In this document: piece by piece, positions 24,551 through 34,324 of the stretch
Numbering within the stretch: position 1 is the first letter of the stretch
Layout of the letters: the number at the start of each line of letters is the position of its first letter
NCBI GenBank assembly: GCA_027492035.1
Contig: JAOZFT010000004.1
Span: 349,249-413,248 of the forward strand
Source of the DNA: Thermoproteota archaeon
Lineage (GTDB): Archaea; Korarchaeota; JAOZGF01; JAOZFZ01
Direction of reading: 5' to 3'
Length of the DNA stretch: 64,000 nucleotides
Notes under the pieces: model-generated
Told to the model about the DNA's origin: nothing
What the model saw: only the letters and a program-made list of their open reading frames with translations
The model's database searches: none
Made by a program: the position numbers and the translations under genes

Positions 24551-25388
24551 CGTTGCTTCCTCTTAACAACTTAAAAGTTTCTTCTGCAGTAAGGGGTACA
24601 GTTGAGATGGGTTTCCAATTTAACGTTAGAAACTTATAAAGTTTCACGGGGAAGGGAACGAAAACACCAACCTCCTCTATTATTTCCTTCAGAAAAACTT
24701 CCCTCGGTGAGCCTTCAGAAATTTTTTCTCCCTTACTCATTACAACAACCCTGTTTGCATACCTTGCAGCGTAATATGTCCTATGCTCCACTAAAATAAT
24801 TGTTTTTCCCTTCTCTTTATTGATAATATGAAGCAAATCAATTATTTTTCTTGCGTTGAATGGGTCTAGATTTGCTGTTGGTTCATCTAAAACTAGAATG
24901 TCCGGGTTCATTGCTAAAATAGCTGCTATTATAACTTTCTGTTTTTCTCCTCCTGAAAGTGCGTAGGGGGGTTTATCTTTGATCTTTTCAAGGTTGAACT
25001 CTTTTATGGTTTCCCTAACAATTCCCCTTATTTCTTCCTCGGCAAGTCCTAGGTTTTCAAGTCCAAAAGATATTTCCCTTTCCACATTGAGTGTTATGAA
25101 TTGATTGTCAGGATTTTGGAAAACTAAACCCACTTTTTGAGCTAGTTCAGATGTTTTTACGTCTTTTGTGTTTACCCCTTCCACGTAAACGTCTCCTGTC
25201 ATGTCTCCTTCGTAAAAATGGGGGATTAATCCATTCATCGTCCTTAGCAACGTTGTTTTCCCGCATCCAGTTGGTCCAATTATTAAAACAAAATCTCCTC
25301 TTTTTACTTTCAAATCTATGTTTTTTAAACTGGGCTTCTTGCTGCCTTTATATTTGAAAGTAACATTTCTTACTTCAATTTGTTCCAT
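24510..25388 (-). CDS. ecfA1: ECF transporter ATP-binding subunit EcfA1
   Basis: 292 residues. Walker A GPTGCGKTTLLRTMNGLIP, Q-loop VFQNPDNQF, signature LSGGEKQK, Walker B ILVLDEPTANLDP, and H-loop VEHRTYYA. It is probably the heterodimer partner of EcfA2. Its start is 31 nt downstream of the pfdB stop on the same strand, so read-through from the exosome superoperon is possible. Confidence 0.9.
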   Translation of the reverse strand: MEQIEVRNVTFKYKGSKKPSLKNIDLKVKRGDFVLIIGPTGCGKTTLLRTMNGLIPHFYEGDMTGDVYVEGVNTKDVKTSELAQKVGLVFQNPDNQFITLNVEREISFGLENLGLAEEEIRGIVRETIKEFNLEKIKDKPPYALSGGEKQKVIIAAILAMNPDILVLDEPTANLDPFNARKIIDLLHIINKEKGKTIILVEHRTYYAARYANRVVVMSKGEKISEGSPREVFLKEIIEEVGVFVPFPVKLYKFLTLNWKPISTVPLTAEETFKLLRGSNDAGKSYPSHKFTF

Positions 25389-25419
25389 TTCCTTCCACAG
25401 ACTTGTCTTTTTTCAGTTC

Positions 25420-25806
25420 TTAAACAGGTTGAGGAGTTCTCATTCTCCTTTGCTCAGCCATTATTCTTTCTTCTAACTGTTTTATTCGTGTCTGTAATTT
25501 TTTTATTACTGACTCGTTTTCTTTGTGTCGGATTTTTAAGGCATGTATGCGGTCTTTTAACTCGTTTATAGTTTCCTCCTTCCCTTTCTTAACCATTATG
25601 TTTCCCACCACCTTATACACTGAACCTCCCTCTTCTAAGTTTTCGGTTTCCTCTATTGCGTTTTCAGTTTCCTTTATTTCCCTTTCAAGTTGAATCTTTG
25701 AAATTAACGCGTTTTCAAGTAGGTTCCTATTTTTCTCCAATTCGATAATTAACTCCCTTAAAACCTGTGAAGCACTACCTTTATTTACTTGGTTAGGAAT
25801 TGGCAT
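25420..25806 (-). CDS. pfdB: Prefoldin beta subunit
   Basis: 128 residues: two coiled-coil helices (LLENALISKIQLEREIKETE and the C-terminal IKKLQTRIKQLEERI) flank the beta-hairpin segment SVYKVVGNIMVKKGKEE that is diagnostic of prefoldin beta. It assembles with the alpha subunit encoded at 9895-10302. It overlaps the Pcc1 gene by 14 nt at its start and ends the conserved superoperon. Confidence 0.9.
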   Translation of the reverse strand: MPIPNQVNKGSASQVLRELIIELEKNRNLLENALISKIQLEREIKETENAIEETENLEEGGSVYKVVGNIMVKKGKEETINELKDRIHALKIRHKENESVIKKLQTRIKQLEERIMAEQRRMRTPQPV

Positions 25807-26077
25807 TTAATTCATCCTCTATAACTTCCAAACAACTGTAAACAGTGTATATGTACCTTAAAAAGGATAATGTGAAAGTTTGAAGCGAAACTAAATCCTT
25901 GGCTTCTACTCTCAAGAAAAATTTATTTTTCCTCTTCATTAATTTCACTTGAGCTCTTTTTGACCTATCAATATCTCCCTCTACGTTTAAAACTTCAAAA
26001 ATGAGGGATATAATTTCCTCTTTATCAACGACTTCTATTTCACTGAAAAAATTAGGTTTCATTTTTTCTTTTTCCAT
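25793..26077 (-). CDS. pcc1: Probable KEOPS subunit Pcc1
   Basis: 94 residues. The pattern of a beta-hairpin, a helix and a late LRVEAKDLVSLQTFTLSFLR segment, corresponding to the family's alanine/serine-rich LRAxLNSYLRW helix, fits Pcc1, as does the position between the Brix gene and pfdB seen in other archaea. Pcc1 dimerises Kae1 in the complex that installs t6A37 in tRNA; Kae1-Bud32 is at 39280-40923. Overlaps both neighbours by 14-19 nt. The sequence is divergent, so this rests partly on context. Confidence 0.65.
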   Translation of the reverse strand: MEKEKMKPNFFSEIEVVDKEEIISLIFEVLNVEGDIDRSKRAQVKLMKRKNKFFLRVEAKDLVSLQTFTLSFLRYIYTVYSCLEVIEDELNANS

Positions 26078-26637
26078 TGAAGAATACCTTTAATTTTTAT
26101 CCTAGGCCCTATCTCCTTTAAGGTTTCACTATCGTGAAAACTAATTCTAACCTCTGCATCCTTTTTCACTAATAAACATGACGTTCTAAAATCTAAATTT
26201 TTCAGTTCAGTTAATGACTCAATTACTTTGTAGGGTATATTAAAAGCTGTTGAAATAAGATTTAACTCCTCAAATAAACCCTGTTTTTTAAAGGAAAAAA
26301 GTAAAAAAGATTCAATCTCTTCTTTATCAATTTGAATTCTTCTACTAACAGGGATTTCCCTGTAAAGCTGAACTCCCTTCACTAAAATGGTGAAGGGTAA
26401 ATAAGACAATTCTCCATTGCATAGTTTTAAGAAGTTTATTTTGCCAGGGTTCCCTTTGTACTTGCTTATAACCATTACACGCGATAAACCATATTTATAA
26501 CTTAATTCAGTTAAGTCCTTAATTCCCTTTTTTCCTCTTGAAACCCTCACTGAAAAAGGGATTGCTTTGTTCAGGTCTTTGGTGAAGGAGCGAATTCTTC
26601 TAGTGGGGTAACGGGAAGTAGTAATTATGCAAACCAT
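26059..26637 (-). CDS. Brix-domain ribosome biogenesis protein (Imp4-like)
   Basis: 192 residues. The N-terminal ITTSRYPTRRIRSFTKDL is the archaeal Brix signature (TTSRxPSxRxRSFxKDL), followed by GLSRVMVISKYKGNPG and a repeat of the anticodon-binding-like half domains. It is predicted to bind pre-rRNA during ribosome assembly, like Imp4/Rpf1 in eukaryotes. It lies between rpl37ae and pcc1. Confidence 0.88.
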   Translation of the reverse strand: MVCIITTSRYPTRRIRSFTKDLNKAIPFSVRVSRGKKGIKDLTELSYKYGLSRVMVISKYKGNPGKINFLKLCNGELSYLPFTILVKGVQLYREIPVSRRIQIDKEEIESFLLFSFKKQGLFEELNLISTAFNIPYKVIESLTELKNLDFRTSCLLVKKDAEVRISFHDSETLKEIGPRIKIKGILQWKKKK

Positions 26638-26686
26638 GATCAGCTTTCTCTCGACAACACTTCCCTAAAGGAGAAAGAAAAATTCT

Positions 26687-26911
26687 CTATACTTCAGGGT
26701 TATAAGCTTCACCTGCAAAGGTGAAGTTGCATTTAGGGCATTTCCATATTCCTAAGGAGACTTTCTTCATTTTTGTTTTTTTTCCACAATTTGGGCACTC
26801 ATATTTCTTTGTTTTGTACCTTAAAACCACTTCTCCATATTTTCTCCTCAGTTTAAACCCGTATCTTGGTCCAAAAGATTTTGTTATCCTTGAGCTTGAT
26901 TTCTTTTTCAC
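26687..26911 (-). CDS. rpl37ae: 50S ribosomal protein L37Ae
   Basis: 74 residues. TKSFGPRYGFKLRRKY is the family start; the C4 zinc ribbon is CPNCGKKT and CPKCNFTFAGEAY. Start overlaps the rrp42 stop. In many archaea rpoP (about 48 aa) follows it; here only 49 nt separate its stop from the Brix start, so rpoP is not present at this place. Confidence 0.95.
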   Translation of the reverse strand: MKKKSSSRITKSFGPRYGFKLRRKYGEVVLRYKTKKYECPNCGKKTKMKKVSLGIWKCPKCNFTFAGEAYNPEV

Positions 26912-27720
26912 TATTCATCCCCTCCCTTGGTAATTTCCAGTATTTCCTCCCTAATTTTTTTAGATTTCTTTTCAGCTAATGAAATTGCTTCCTCTATTTC
27001 TCGTTCCGTGAATAAGCCCATTACTTTCTGGATAGCGCAGATGTTGCCTTCCTCCTCAAAGGTTATGCAAATCTTTGCGTCTAATACGTTTTCTTCCTCT
27101 AAATTCGGGTCGATCAGCAGTTTATCTCCTATTTTACCTACTGTAACAGGGATAGGGACTCTTTCAATGGGTAGGGGAGCCCATTCGTCAATTACTTCTA
27201 TTTTCTCTTCATTAATTACTGCTTTAGGCATCTTCGCAGTTAAAAGAGCAGTGATTGCACCATAAGCTGATGCATCGATTAGGTTTCCGTCATGATCCAA
27301 AACATGGATATCTATAAAAACTATCCACACCGTTTCCCCTTCTTTCACCACTAACTTGCTTAGATTGATCGCTTCTGATTCCCTTATTCCCCTATCAACG
27401 AATCTAGCTAATTCTACTGAGTTTTCATCCGGTGGCCCTGGCTCAAATTCGGGAGAAGCTAAAGGAACAAGTTCAGCATTGGTTATTAAAACCCCTTTGT
27501 CCGGAGTATCTTTGAAAGGTTCCCCTAAATCTAGTTTCACACCTACAAGTACTTTCGTTTTTCCAAGCTGAACCATTGCTGACCCTTCGGCCTTTGAAAT
27601 AAAATTAGGGGTTATTTCGAGGTTTCTGTACTGATTCAATTTTCTCCCATCTATTCTTTTGTTTTTCTCTGCTAAATTTCTAATATATACCTTTTGCAAG
27701 GTGGCAGCTATTCCTGACAT
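26911..27720 (-). CDS. rrp42: Exosome subunit Rrp42
   Basis: 269 residues, an RNase PH-fold protein. IDGRKLNQYRNLEI at the start, GSAMVQLGKTKVLVGVKLD, the central FVDRGIRESEAINLSKLVV, and VLDHDGNLIDAS are typical. Rrp42 alternates with Rrp41 in the hexameric ring; it lacks catalytic residues but is needed for RNA binding. Encoded directly after rrp41 with a 30-nt gap. Confidence 0.95.
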   Translation of the reverse strand: MSGIAATLQKVYIRNLAEKNKRIDGRKLNQYRNLEITPNFISKAEGSAMVQLGKTKVLVGVKLDLGEPFKDTPDKGVLITNAELVPLASPEFEPGPPDENSVELARFVDRGIRESEAINLSKLVVKEGETVWIVFIDIHVLDHDGNLIDASAYGAITALLTAKMPKAVINEEKIEVIDEWAPLPIERVPIPVTVGKIGDKLLIDPNLEEENVLDAKICITFEEEGNICAIQKVMGLFTEREIEEAISLAEKKSKKIREEILEITKGGDE

Positions 27721-27750
27721 TTTCTTTTAACACCTTTCTTTTCCTTTAAA

Positions 27751-28491
27751 TTAAATTTTATATCTTTCCAGCAGCGCCCTTTTCTGCATTTCGTAAATCT
27801 GTTGACAAGCTTCTATTGCCTTGCCTAAAGCTAGTCTCAGCTCTTGGGGAGTCATTTTTCCATCCATTTGGATAAGTGTTATTTCTTTTCTTCTAGGCAT
27901 TATTGCTATAGGCAAATCAGCTTCTCCGTACATGTCTTCAGCTGAGTCCAGGTCTAAAACAATTTTGCCGTCTATTTTGCCAGCTGCTACAGCTGTTACC
28001 AGATCTTTCATAGGTAACCCTGAATCTGCTAATGCTAACGAGGCAGCAGTTATTGACGCTACCCTAGTTCCACCCTCTGACTCCAAAACCTCTATAAATA
28101 CATCTATTACTGTTTTCGGGAATTTCTCAAGCAGTAAAGCAGGTACTAAAGCTTCTCTTATAACCTTTGAAAGCTCTATTGACCTTCTATCTGGGCCTGG
28201 CTTCTTCCTTTCAGATGTTGAGAAGGCAGCCATGTTGTATCTGCATCTTAACCTAGCTTGGGTTGGAATAGCCATGTGTTTAGGATGTATCTCCCTAGGC
28301 CCGTAAACAGCTACTATTATTTTATTTTTTCCCCATTCAATAAATGCTGATCCATCCGCGTTTTCTAATATCCCTACTTTCATTTTTATTGGCCGTAATT
28401 CAAATAAATCTCGGCCGCTTAGTCTTTTACCATCGTCTCTAAATAATTTTTCAGGTTTCTTCTCCAGCATATAGCTCATTTCTTCATTCAC
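27751..28491 (-). CDS. rrp41: Exosome catalytic subunit Rrp41
   Basis: 246 residues. RNase PH fold with [41 protein letters not shown], and the phosphate-binding/catalytic region with [17 protein letters not shown], where the conserved acidic residues are present. It degrades RNA 3' to 5' using phosphate and can add tails. Its start overlaps the rrp4 stop by 4 nt. Confidence 0.96.
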   Translation of the reverse strand: MNEEMSYMLEKKPEKLFRDDGKRLSGRDLFELRPIKMKVGILENADGSAFIEWGKNKIIVAVYGPREIHPKHMAIPTQARLRCRYNMAAFSTSERKKPGPDRRSIELSKVIREALVPALLLEKFPKTVIDVFIEVLESEGGTRVASITAASLALADSGLPMKDLVTAVAAGKIDGKIVLDLDSAEDMYGEADLPIAIMPRRKEITLIQMDGKMTPQELRLALGKAIEACQQIYEMQKRALLERYKI

Positions 28492-29195
28492 TTCATTTTC
28501 TCTTCTAAAAATGTATTTATTCTGTCAGTTAATCCTTTAATGTGGCTCTCCCTTTCAATCTTTTTCAAAGCCTCATAAACAATTAATTCTTTATTTGCGT
28601 CATTACAATTAACTAGAATAAATCCGTTCTTTCCAACAGTTACTTCACAATTGGTTTTCTTCATTATTAAACTTATCATTGACCCTTTTCTCCCAATCAC
28701 TCTGGGAATTTTGGTTGGGTTTATAACTACAAGTCTGCCCCCTCTTTTCTTTCCTAAACCTGCACCTAAGGTTGTTAAGATAGGGTTTATTCCGTACTTA
28801 AAAATTTCAACTTTAGCAGCTATCAAATCTCCCACTTTGAACATTTTCTCTGTAATTATTTTTTCTGACTCGTTTCTTGTGGAGGTGGTTTTTGAAAATG
28901 GTAGAAGTGCTGTGTAGGGAGAATTAATGTCAACTACCCACGTCATAGGCATTATATCCTTTATCACCCCTAAAACAACATCTCCTTCTTTAGGAAGATA
29001 TTTCCCTTTTAAAGGTACAATCTCTACCTTATTATTTTCCACGTTTAAAAGCCCTATTCTTTCTGCGTAAATCTCCCCGTTTTCAATAAATAAGTTTTCA
29101 TCTATTCTCCTTGCTTTCTGATTAATCTTCTGTCCAGGTATTACTATAACTCTGCTCTCTAACTCTATATTTTCTTTTAAAGTTTTTCTACTCAT
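28488..29195 (-). CDS. rrp4: Exosome cap subunit Rrp4
   Basis: 235 residues: an N-terminal domain (VIPGQKI), an S1 domain ([21 protein letters not shown]) and a C-terminal KH domain with [15 protein letters not shown]. Rrp4 trimers cap the Rrp41/42 ring and thread RNA. The start overlaps the SBDS stop by 4 nt. Confidence 0.95.
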   Translation of the reverse strand: MSRKTLKENIELESRVIVIPGQKINQKARRIDENLFIENGEIYAERIGLLNVENNKVEIVPLKGKYLPKEGDVVLGVIKDIMPMTWVVDINSPYTALLPFSKTTSTRNESEKIITEKMFKVGDLIAAKVEIFKYGINPILTTLGAGLGKKRGGRLVVINPTKIPRVIGRKGSMISLIMKKTNCEVTVGKNGFILVNCNDANKELIVYEALKKIERESHIKGLTDRINTFLEEKMK

Positions 29196-29902
29196 TTCTC
29201 ACTCACTTTAACAGATCCTAACGTTCTTTTACTTATTTCAGCTATGAACTCCCCTTTCAAGGCTGTGTTAATCTGTATCTCAACCAGTAATGAACCGTCA
29301 TTTAACCATTTTTCTGAAATTATTTCTGTTGAATTTTTCAGGTAGCCGTAACTTTTCCCTACATACTTTGCAGGGATTGACAATACCAAATTCTTTTTTT
29401 CAGTTTTTAAAGGAATAACCCTTTTTAATTGTGAAACAATTTGTTTAACTTGCTCCTCAGGTTGTTTAAACGGGTCTATTCTAACCTTCGCTTCCTTTAA
29501 AGCTAATTCCACCCTTAAAGGTGGGTGGGGTCTACCAGTGCGTGGATCAACATAGCTCCGAGAAATTATGTCAATTATTCGTCTTCTTTTACCTTCAATC
29601 ATTTCCTTTCTTTGTTTTTCAGTTAACTGTATGTTTCCTTCCTTTAGTATCTTGTCAGCTATTTCTTCAAAGTTCGATGTTCCAAAAAATTCTTTTAAGT
29701 CCGATTCGGGTGGCTTTTCCCCTTTTCTGGCATCTGAAAAAACTTCCCTATACCTCACAACTGATGTAATATCTTTTATTTTCCCATTTTTGTAGGCGTA
29801 AGCCTTAACTGGATCAATTATTATCTCGAATTTTTTCCCTTCCCTTTGCAATCTAGCTAAAGATATTTCGCTTCTTTTCATTTTTAATAAACATCTCTTC
29901 AT
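29192..29902 (-). CDS. sdo1: Ribosome maturation protein SBDS (Sdo1)
   Basis: 236 residues; ATG 29902 has AAAGG upstream, and ATG 29881 would fit the family N-terminus nearly as well. Three domains: FYSH-type with [12 protein letters not shown], a central helical one with [22 protein letters not shown], and a ferredoxin-like C-terminus. SBDS helps evict eIF6 from the 50S subunit; eif6 is encoded at 8938-9603. Confidence 0.95.
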   Translation of the reverse strand: MKRCLLKMKRSEISLARLQREGKKFEIIIDPVKAYAYKNGKIKDITSVVRYREVFSDARKGEKPPESDLKEFFGTSNFEEIADKILKEGNIQLTEKQRKEMIEGKRRRIIDIISRSYVDPRTGRPHPPLRVELALKEAKVRIDPFKQPEEQVKQIVSQLKRVIPLKTEKKNLVLSIPAKYVGKSYGYLKNSTEIISEKWLNDGSLLVEIQINTALKGEFIAEISKRTLGSVKVSEK

Positions 29903-29910
29903 GAACCTTT

Positions 29911-30684
29911 CTAATGTTTTGTTTCTCTTTCTTCTATTCTTTTCAGTAACGAAGCTAATTCTTTTATTTTTTTCTTTTCAGCATAGGTTAATATTTCTTC
30001 CACTTCACTCAAGGATAACTTAACAAATCTTTTACTTCTTTTGCTCACAATTCCCATTTCAATAGCTTCAGGTTGCAGCTCTTCTTTTTTATCAGTTTTT
30101 AGACATCGGACCCCAAGCTCTACTGCTTCAGGTAGAGACATGTTCCCTTTATATGTTTTCTCCAAGTAATCACGTATCGAATCACTTCTTTCACCAACTG
30201 CTACAGCTTTATAACCATAAAAGGCGCCGCTTGGGTGGGTAATATAAAGCTCTAACTTATTATCTATTCCTCCTATTATTAACATTACACCGAAAGGCCT
30301 AACTCCTCCTGTTTGAGTGTATAACTGAATATAGTCACATAATCTTTTAGTGAGTAATAAGGTACTAATCGGTTCACCAAAAGTTAACTTGTTGGATTGT
30401 GCTTCTTCCCTGGCTCTAGTAATTAGTGCTCTTGCATCACCATAAAGTCCGCACATCACTGCACCGATATGGTCATCTATCACAAATATTTTTTCTATGC
30501 TTTCAGGCTCCATTAACTTATCTATTTGCTTTTCAGCCAATAACACGATCCCTTCTGGAGTTTTTATCCCAATTGCAGAGGGAGCTCTTTTAACAGCTTT
30601 TTCTGCATAATCAACTTGGTACAGTTTTCCCTCCGGACTGAAAATGGTTATTGCTCTATCATAACCTGTTTGAGCTGGGAACAT
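29911..30684 (-). CDS. psmA: Proteasome alpha subunit
   Basis: 257 residues. [25 protein letters not shown] is the alpha signature ([20 protein letters not shown] within the limit); GVVLLAEK-type [12 protein letters not shown] and [16 protein letters not shown] follow. The N-terminal gate segment is kept and there is no propeptide. It forms the outer rings of the 20S proteasome. It is the usual neighbour of sdo1 and the exosome genes; no beta subunit is in the window. Confidence 0.95.
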   Translation of the reverse strand: MFPAQTGYDRAITIFSPEGKLYQVDYAEKAVKRAPSAIGIKTPEGIVLLAEKQIDKLMEPESIEKIFVIDDHIGAVMCGLYGDARALITRAREEAQSNKLTFGEPISTLLLTKRLCDYIQLYTQTGGVRPFGVMLIIGGIDNKLELYITHPSGAFYGYKAVAVGERSDSIRDYLEKTYKGNMSLPEAVELGVRCLKTDKKEELQPEAIEMGIVSKRSKRFVKLSLSEVEEILTYAEKKKIKELASLLKRIEERETKH

Positions 30685-30704
30685 GGTACATTACCTCCTT
30701 TCCT

Positions 30705-30992
30705 TTATTTTTTTAACTTTTCCCTCAAGGACTTTATTGTCCCACTTAGTAGAAGAGGTATTAAGTTTATTCTTTTTCCTTTATAGGAGAAAATTAAGGA
30801 TAGTACTCCCATTATTTGATATTTATATTTTGCGTTAAATTGAATTACTCCCAAGTTTTCCAGGTTATTCCATTCAATCAGCCACAAACCGGAGTCAGCT
30901 ACTTTAATTTCTCCTAATAAATTGATGGCAGCTTCCCAAATTATTTTTTCAACTTCTTTTTTAGTAAACTTAACAGGTTCTTGAGTTGCCAA
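30705..30992 (-). CDS. rnp2: RNase P protein component 2 (Pop5)
   Basis: 95 residues with a ferredoxin-like RNA-binding fold: an early IIWEAAINLLGEIKVADSGLW helix and strand, then GVIQFNAKYKYQIMGVLSLI and a KGKRINLIPLLLSGTIK-type end, matching Pop5. Rnp2 pairs with Rnp3 to support the catalytic domain of RNase P RNA. The linkage rnp3-rnp2-psmA is standard for archaea. Confidence 0.88.
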   Translation of the reverse strand: MATQEPVKFTKKEVEKIIWEAAINLLGEIKVADSGLWLIEWNNLENLGVIQFNAKYKYQIMGVLSLIFSYKGKRINLIPLLLSGTIKSLREKLKK

Positions 30993-31062
30993 CTTGAATG
31001 CTAAATACCTCCTTCTTTCTCGGTACTTAATTGGGATTTTTATTTTAGGCAGAAAGAAACAC

Positions 31063-31779
31063 CTAACCGGATTTTTTCTTCGAGTTTTTGCTGATTATTT
31101 CAGCTGGGAAGAGGGAAACTGTTTTTTTTGCGTAGTTGTAATCTAAACCTAGTAAAACAGCCGTGGACATAAATTGCAAGGGTGTTTTCATTTCAATTAA
31201 ATTTTTTGCATCGGAGGAGAAGATTATCTTGTTACCGTAATGTTTAACTATTTTCATTTCAAGCATCAGCCTCCTAAGCACAGTAGCTTTTCTCCTAGCC
31301 CTTAAGTAACCTAAGAAACTGGTTTTTACTTCGTAGGAGGTATCTCCTTCTAACATGAACCTAGAAGTGATTTTGTCAACCATTACCTCTCTTTTCGTTG
31401 AAGTAATTGCTAATCCATCAATCAAAGGGGATTTAGCCGCCCATCTGGCAACTGTTAAATTTTCTGTGGAAAGTGAAATATAATCGACGTGTCTTCTAAC
31501 CCTCACCACCTCTCTTTTTGCCTCTTTTAAACTGTTTTCAAATAAGTCTGCTGCTAAATGGATTCGGTAATTTAAAACCTTTCTTTTGATCTTTATTTCC
31601 TTTTGAAGCTCTCCAGCCTTTTTTATGTTATCTTTAGTGACATCTGCTAGGGCTATGTTTGAAAAACCTAATTTTTTCGCGTTTTCAACAATTTCCTCCA
31701 CGGTGTTTTCACCTACTGAAAGGTTTGAATGGATGTGTAGATCAATCCATGTAGATTTAATTGGTAGAGGTGTTTTCAT
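31063..31779 (-). CDS. rnp3: RNase P protein component 3 (p30)
   Basis: 238 residues, a TIM-barrel related to PHP. WIDLHIHSNLSVGENT and ENAKKLGFSNIALAD at the start, then HVDYISLSTENLTVARWA and a C-terminal HYGNKIIFSSDAKN are typical of Rpp30. It heterodimerises with Rnp2. It overlaps the upstream DUF54 gene by 4 nt. Confidence 0.9.
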   Translation of the reverse strand: MKTPLPIKSTWIDLHIHSNLSVGENTVEEIVENAKKLGFSNIALADVTKDNIKKAGELQKEIKIKRKVLNYRIHLAADLFENSLKEAKREVVRVRRHVDYISLSTENLTVARWAAKSPLIDGLAITSTKREVMVDKITSRFMLEGDTSYEVKTSFLGYLRARRKATVLRRLMLEMKIVKHYGNKIIFSSDAKNLIEMKTPLQFMSTAVLLGLDYNYAKKTVSLFPAEIISKNSKKKSG

Positions 31780-32207
31780 TTTCTGTTTAACCTCTCTTCA
31801 AGTTCTTTCCTGTTCAACTTATCATAGTGTATTTCAATTTTAACAGTATCCCCCTCCTCTCTTATAACGAATTCTTTTCTAAATGCTTTTTGCTTATCTA
31901 AACGTAAAAACAATGTATTATGGCTTACTCTTCTCGAAAGAGTATTTTTTAATGTCTTAATACCACTGCTTCCTAATCTCCTGAACAAATTCTCCTCAAT
32001 AGAAGCTAATTGTTCCTGTTGATCTCTATCCTTTATTTCCACTGTTAGAACTGTTATTGGGTTATGGTATAACCCGTAAACTCTTTCCTTTTTTGCTGGG
32101 AGAGACTGTTGAAAAGGTTGCAAAATATTCTTTAACGCCTGCAAAACTTTGTTCTCATCCTCTGTTGCATGGACGTGTGCTCTCACTCTAATTTTAACAG
32201 GTTTCAA
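31776..32207 (-). CDS. Predicted exosome-associated RNA-binding protein (DUF54/COG1325)
   Basis: 143 residues. IRVRAHVHATEDENKVLQAL at the start, followed by HNPITVLTVEIKDRDQ and LRLDKQKAF, matches the archaeal DUF54 family, which lies between rpl15e and the RNase P genes in exosome superoperons. The family is assumed from context to bind RNA and assist the exosome or RNase P; no biochemical role is established that I can rely on. Confidence 0.82.
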   Translation of the reverse strand: MKPVKIRVRAHVHATEDENKVLQALKNILQPFQQSLPAKKERVYGLYHNPITVLTVEIKDRDQQEQLASIEENLFRRLGSSGIKTLKNTLSRRVSHNTLFLRLDKQKAFRKEFVIREEGDTVKIEIHYDKLNRKELEERLNRK

Positions 32208-32215
32208 TTTAGCTC

Positions 32216-32800
32216 TTACTTCCCTTTATGGCTGTGGCTTCTTGTGCTAGGTCTTATTTTCTCGCTTCCTTTCCCCTTCCTCCTTAACCCCCTCATTTTC
32301 TTGCCTGCGCTAGTCAATCCTCTGTACACTCTCCCCTTGTGGCAAGGTCTATTTATCCAATTAAAGCCTTTCTTACTTTTTATTACTGGATGATGAGGGT
32401 CTATGAGTATAACTTCATAGTACTTGTATTGGCCATCCTCACCAACCCAGTAGCTGTTTAACACTTCCAGATTGGGGTACTTTCTATTGGCTTTTTCTTC
32501 CGCTATCATTGCTAAGTTTTTCTTCGGCTTTATTTGTTTTATACCCATTCTTTTATTTTTTCTCCCCATTCTTGGCCTTGCTTTGCGCAGGTTGCCACGT
32601 CTAACCCGGACTCTCACTACCACTATTCCTTGAATGCTTTTGTATCCAAGTCTTCTCGCCCTGTCTATTCTTGTAGGCTTATCTAGCCGAGTAACTACAG
32701 GCTCTTTTCTCCATGCCCTAACTCTCTCTTTATAAAGATTTATCATAGGTTCTTCTTTGAAATTTTTCCATGCTTCATTTAAGTAACTATAGAAACCCAC
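32216..32800 (-). CDS. rpl15e: 50S ribosomal protein L15e
   Basis: 194 residues. The starting [13 protein letters not shown], the [20 protein letters not shown] (20 residues) and the late [21 protein letters not shown] are highly conserved in L15e. It is the first gene of the minus-strand superoperon running down to pfdB, and is divergent from the GTPase gene at 32957. Confidence 0.96.
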   Translation of the reverse strand: MGFYSYLNEAWKNFKEEPMINLYKERVRAWRKEPVVTRLDKPTRIDRARRLGYKSIQGIVVVRVRVRRGNLRKARPRMGRKNKRMGIKQIKPKKNLAMIAEEKANRKYPNLEVLNSYWVGEDGQYKYYEVILIDPHHPVIKSKKGFNWINRPCHKGRVYRGLTSAGKKMRGLRRKGKGSEKIRPSTRSHSHKGK

Positions 32801-32910
32801 TTTTCCTCTCCTCTTTTCTTTTAGTGAAACTTTTATTGCTCTGAATTTTTCCTTTCTTCTCCTCCATCACTTTAAAGGAGAAACTTTTTCAATAATGTTG
32901 CCTCCTCTTC

Positions 32911-32922
32911 TAAATATAAATT
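32911..32922 (+). promoter_or_regulatory. TATA-like element upstream of the YchF/Ygr210-like GTPase gene
   Basis: TAAATATAAATT lies 35-45 nt before the ATG at 32957, in the divergent gap with rpl15e; GGGGAGG at about 32943 provides a ribosome binding site. Confidence 0.45.
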
Positions 32923-32956
32923 TTTTTGTTAAGGAAATGAAAAGGGGAGGTAATTA

Positions 32957-34162
32957 ATGTTAGTGGGTTTATGTGGCAAAACAAACGTGGGAAAAACCAC
33001 TTTTTTTAATGCTTTAACACTCGCAAATGCAAAGGTGGCTCCCCATCCATTCACCACCATTAACGCAAATGAGGGGGTGGGGTATGTAAAAATAAAGTGC
33101 GTATGTAAAGAGTATGGTGTGAAATGTAACCCAAAAACAGGTTTCTGCTTAAATAATTACAGGTTTATCCCTGTTAAAATCCTCGACGTGGCAGGGTTAG
33201 TAAGGGATGCTCATAAGGGCAGGGGATTGGGAAACAAGTTTCTTGATGACCTTCGAAAAGCTGACGTGAACATTTTAGTGGTGGATGCATCTGGCCGAAC
33301 CGATGAAGAAGGAAAACCTTGTAAAAAAGGAACTTATGATCCTATTGAAGATGTAAACTTAGTAATGAATGAGTTCACCTTCTGGATTAGGGATTTACTG
33401 ATTAAAAACTGGAGGAAAATACTTGGGAAACTGCTTAAAGACCCAACTAAATTTGAAGAAATCCTGTTACAGGAACTTTCAGGTTTAGGGTTGAAACGCG
33501 CCTCGCTTAAATCTAGTTTAGATGAAACAGGTTTAAGAAATAAGAAACCTAGGGACTGGACCTCCCAAGATCTAATGAATTTTGCACGGAAACTACTTGA
33601 ACACGGGAAGCCTTTCATCGTAGCAGCTAACAAAATCGATGTGGAAAACTCCAGTGTGAACGTGGAAAAAATAATGGATAAAGGGTACACTGTCATCCCC
33701 ACCTCAGCCGAAGCTGAGTTAGCTTTGAGAAAAGCCTCGGAGAAAGGGATAATTTCCTATGTTCCAGGTGAGGAAAAGTTTAAGTTAATTAAACAAGAAG
33801 TTCCTACTGAAATAAAGAAAGCGTTAGAGTTGATAGATAAGAGGGTGCTGAGGAAATGGGGCAGTACAGGTGTTCAACAATGTTTAAACAAGGCAGTGTT
33901 TGAAACAGCCCACTACATAGCAATTTTTCCTGTAGAAAACGAAAAAACTTTAACAGATCATCAAGGTAATGTTTTACCTGATGTATACTTGGTTCCAAAA
34001 GGTACAACAGTGAAACAGTTCGCAGGGTTAATCCATACTGACTTAGAAAAAACGTTCCTTTTCGCTTTGCTGGTCAATGAGAATAACAAAAGAGTAGGAG
34101 CTGACTACGCTTTAAAGCACCGGGATATAGTAAAAATTGTCTCAGCTAAAGGGAGAAAATAG
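32957..34162 (+). CDS. Obg-class GTPase/ATPase, YchF-Ygr210 branch
   Basis: 401 residues. P-loop [15 protein letters not shown], switch region [16 protein letters not shown]3 ILDVAGLV, a NKxD-like AANKIDVEN, and a C-terminal TGS domain with [20 protein letters not shown] and [10 protein letters not shown]. The cysteine-containing insert ([15 protein letters not shown]) after the switch is typical of the archaeal/eukaryotic Ygr210 branch. It is thought to associate with ribosomes; the precise role is unknown. Confidence 0.9.
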   Translation: MLVGLCGKTNVGKTTFFNALTLANAKVAPHPFTTINANEGVGYVKIKCVCKEYGVKCNPKTGFCLNNYRFIPVKILDVAGLVRDAHKGRGLGNKFLDDLRKADVNILVVDASGRTDEEGKPCKKGTYDPIEDVNLVMNEFTFWIRDLLIKNWRKILGKLLKDPTKFEEILLQELSGLGLKRASLKSSLDETGLRNKKPRDWTSQDLMNFARKLLEHGKPFIVAANKIDVENSSVNVEKIMDKGYTVIPTSAEAELALRKASEKGIISYVPGEEKFKLIKQEVPTEIKKALELIDKRVLRKWGSTGVQQCLNKAVFETAHYIAIFPVENEKTLTDHQGNVLPDVYLVPKGTTVKQFAGLIHTDLEKTFLFALLVNENNKRVGADYALKHRDIVKIVSAKGRK

Positions 34163-34281
34163 ACTAAAAACTTTTCAGTTTTTCACAACTCTCTCTTTCC
34201 CTCGTAAATGAAGAACAAAGTTTAAAAGTGGAGAAGCTCTCTTTTTTAATCGTTCCCCCCATTTCCAAAAAGTTTGTTTAA

Positions 34282-34290
34282 TTTATAAAG
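34282..34290 (+). promoter_or_regulatory. TATA-like element upstream of lysS
   Basis: TTTATAAAG lies about 38 nt before the ATG at 34325, giving an expected transcript start within about 15 nt of the start codon. Confidence 0.45.
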
Positions 34291-34324
34291 ATTGCCTTCA
34301 AAACCTGAAACTTTCCTTGTGTGA

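Noticed and set aside
27821..28306. 161-residue plus-strand ORF opposite rrp41
   Set aside because: Lies entirely within rrp41 on the other strand and shows only low-complexity Ser/Ile/Lys composition.
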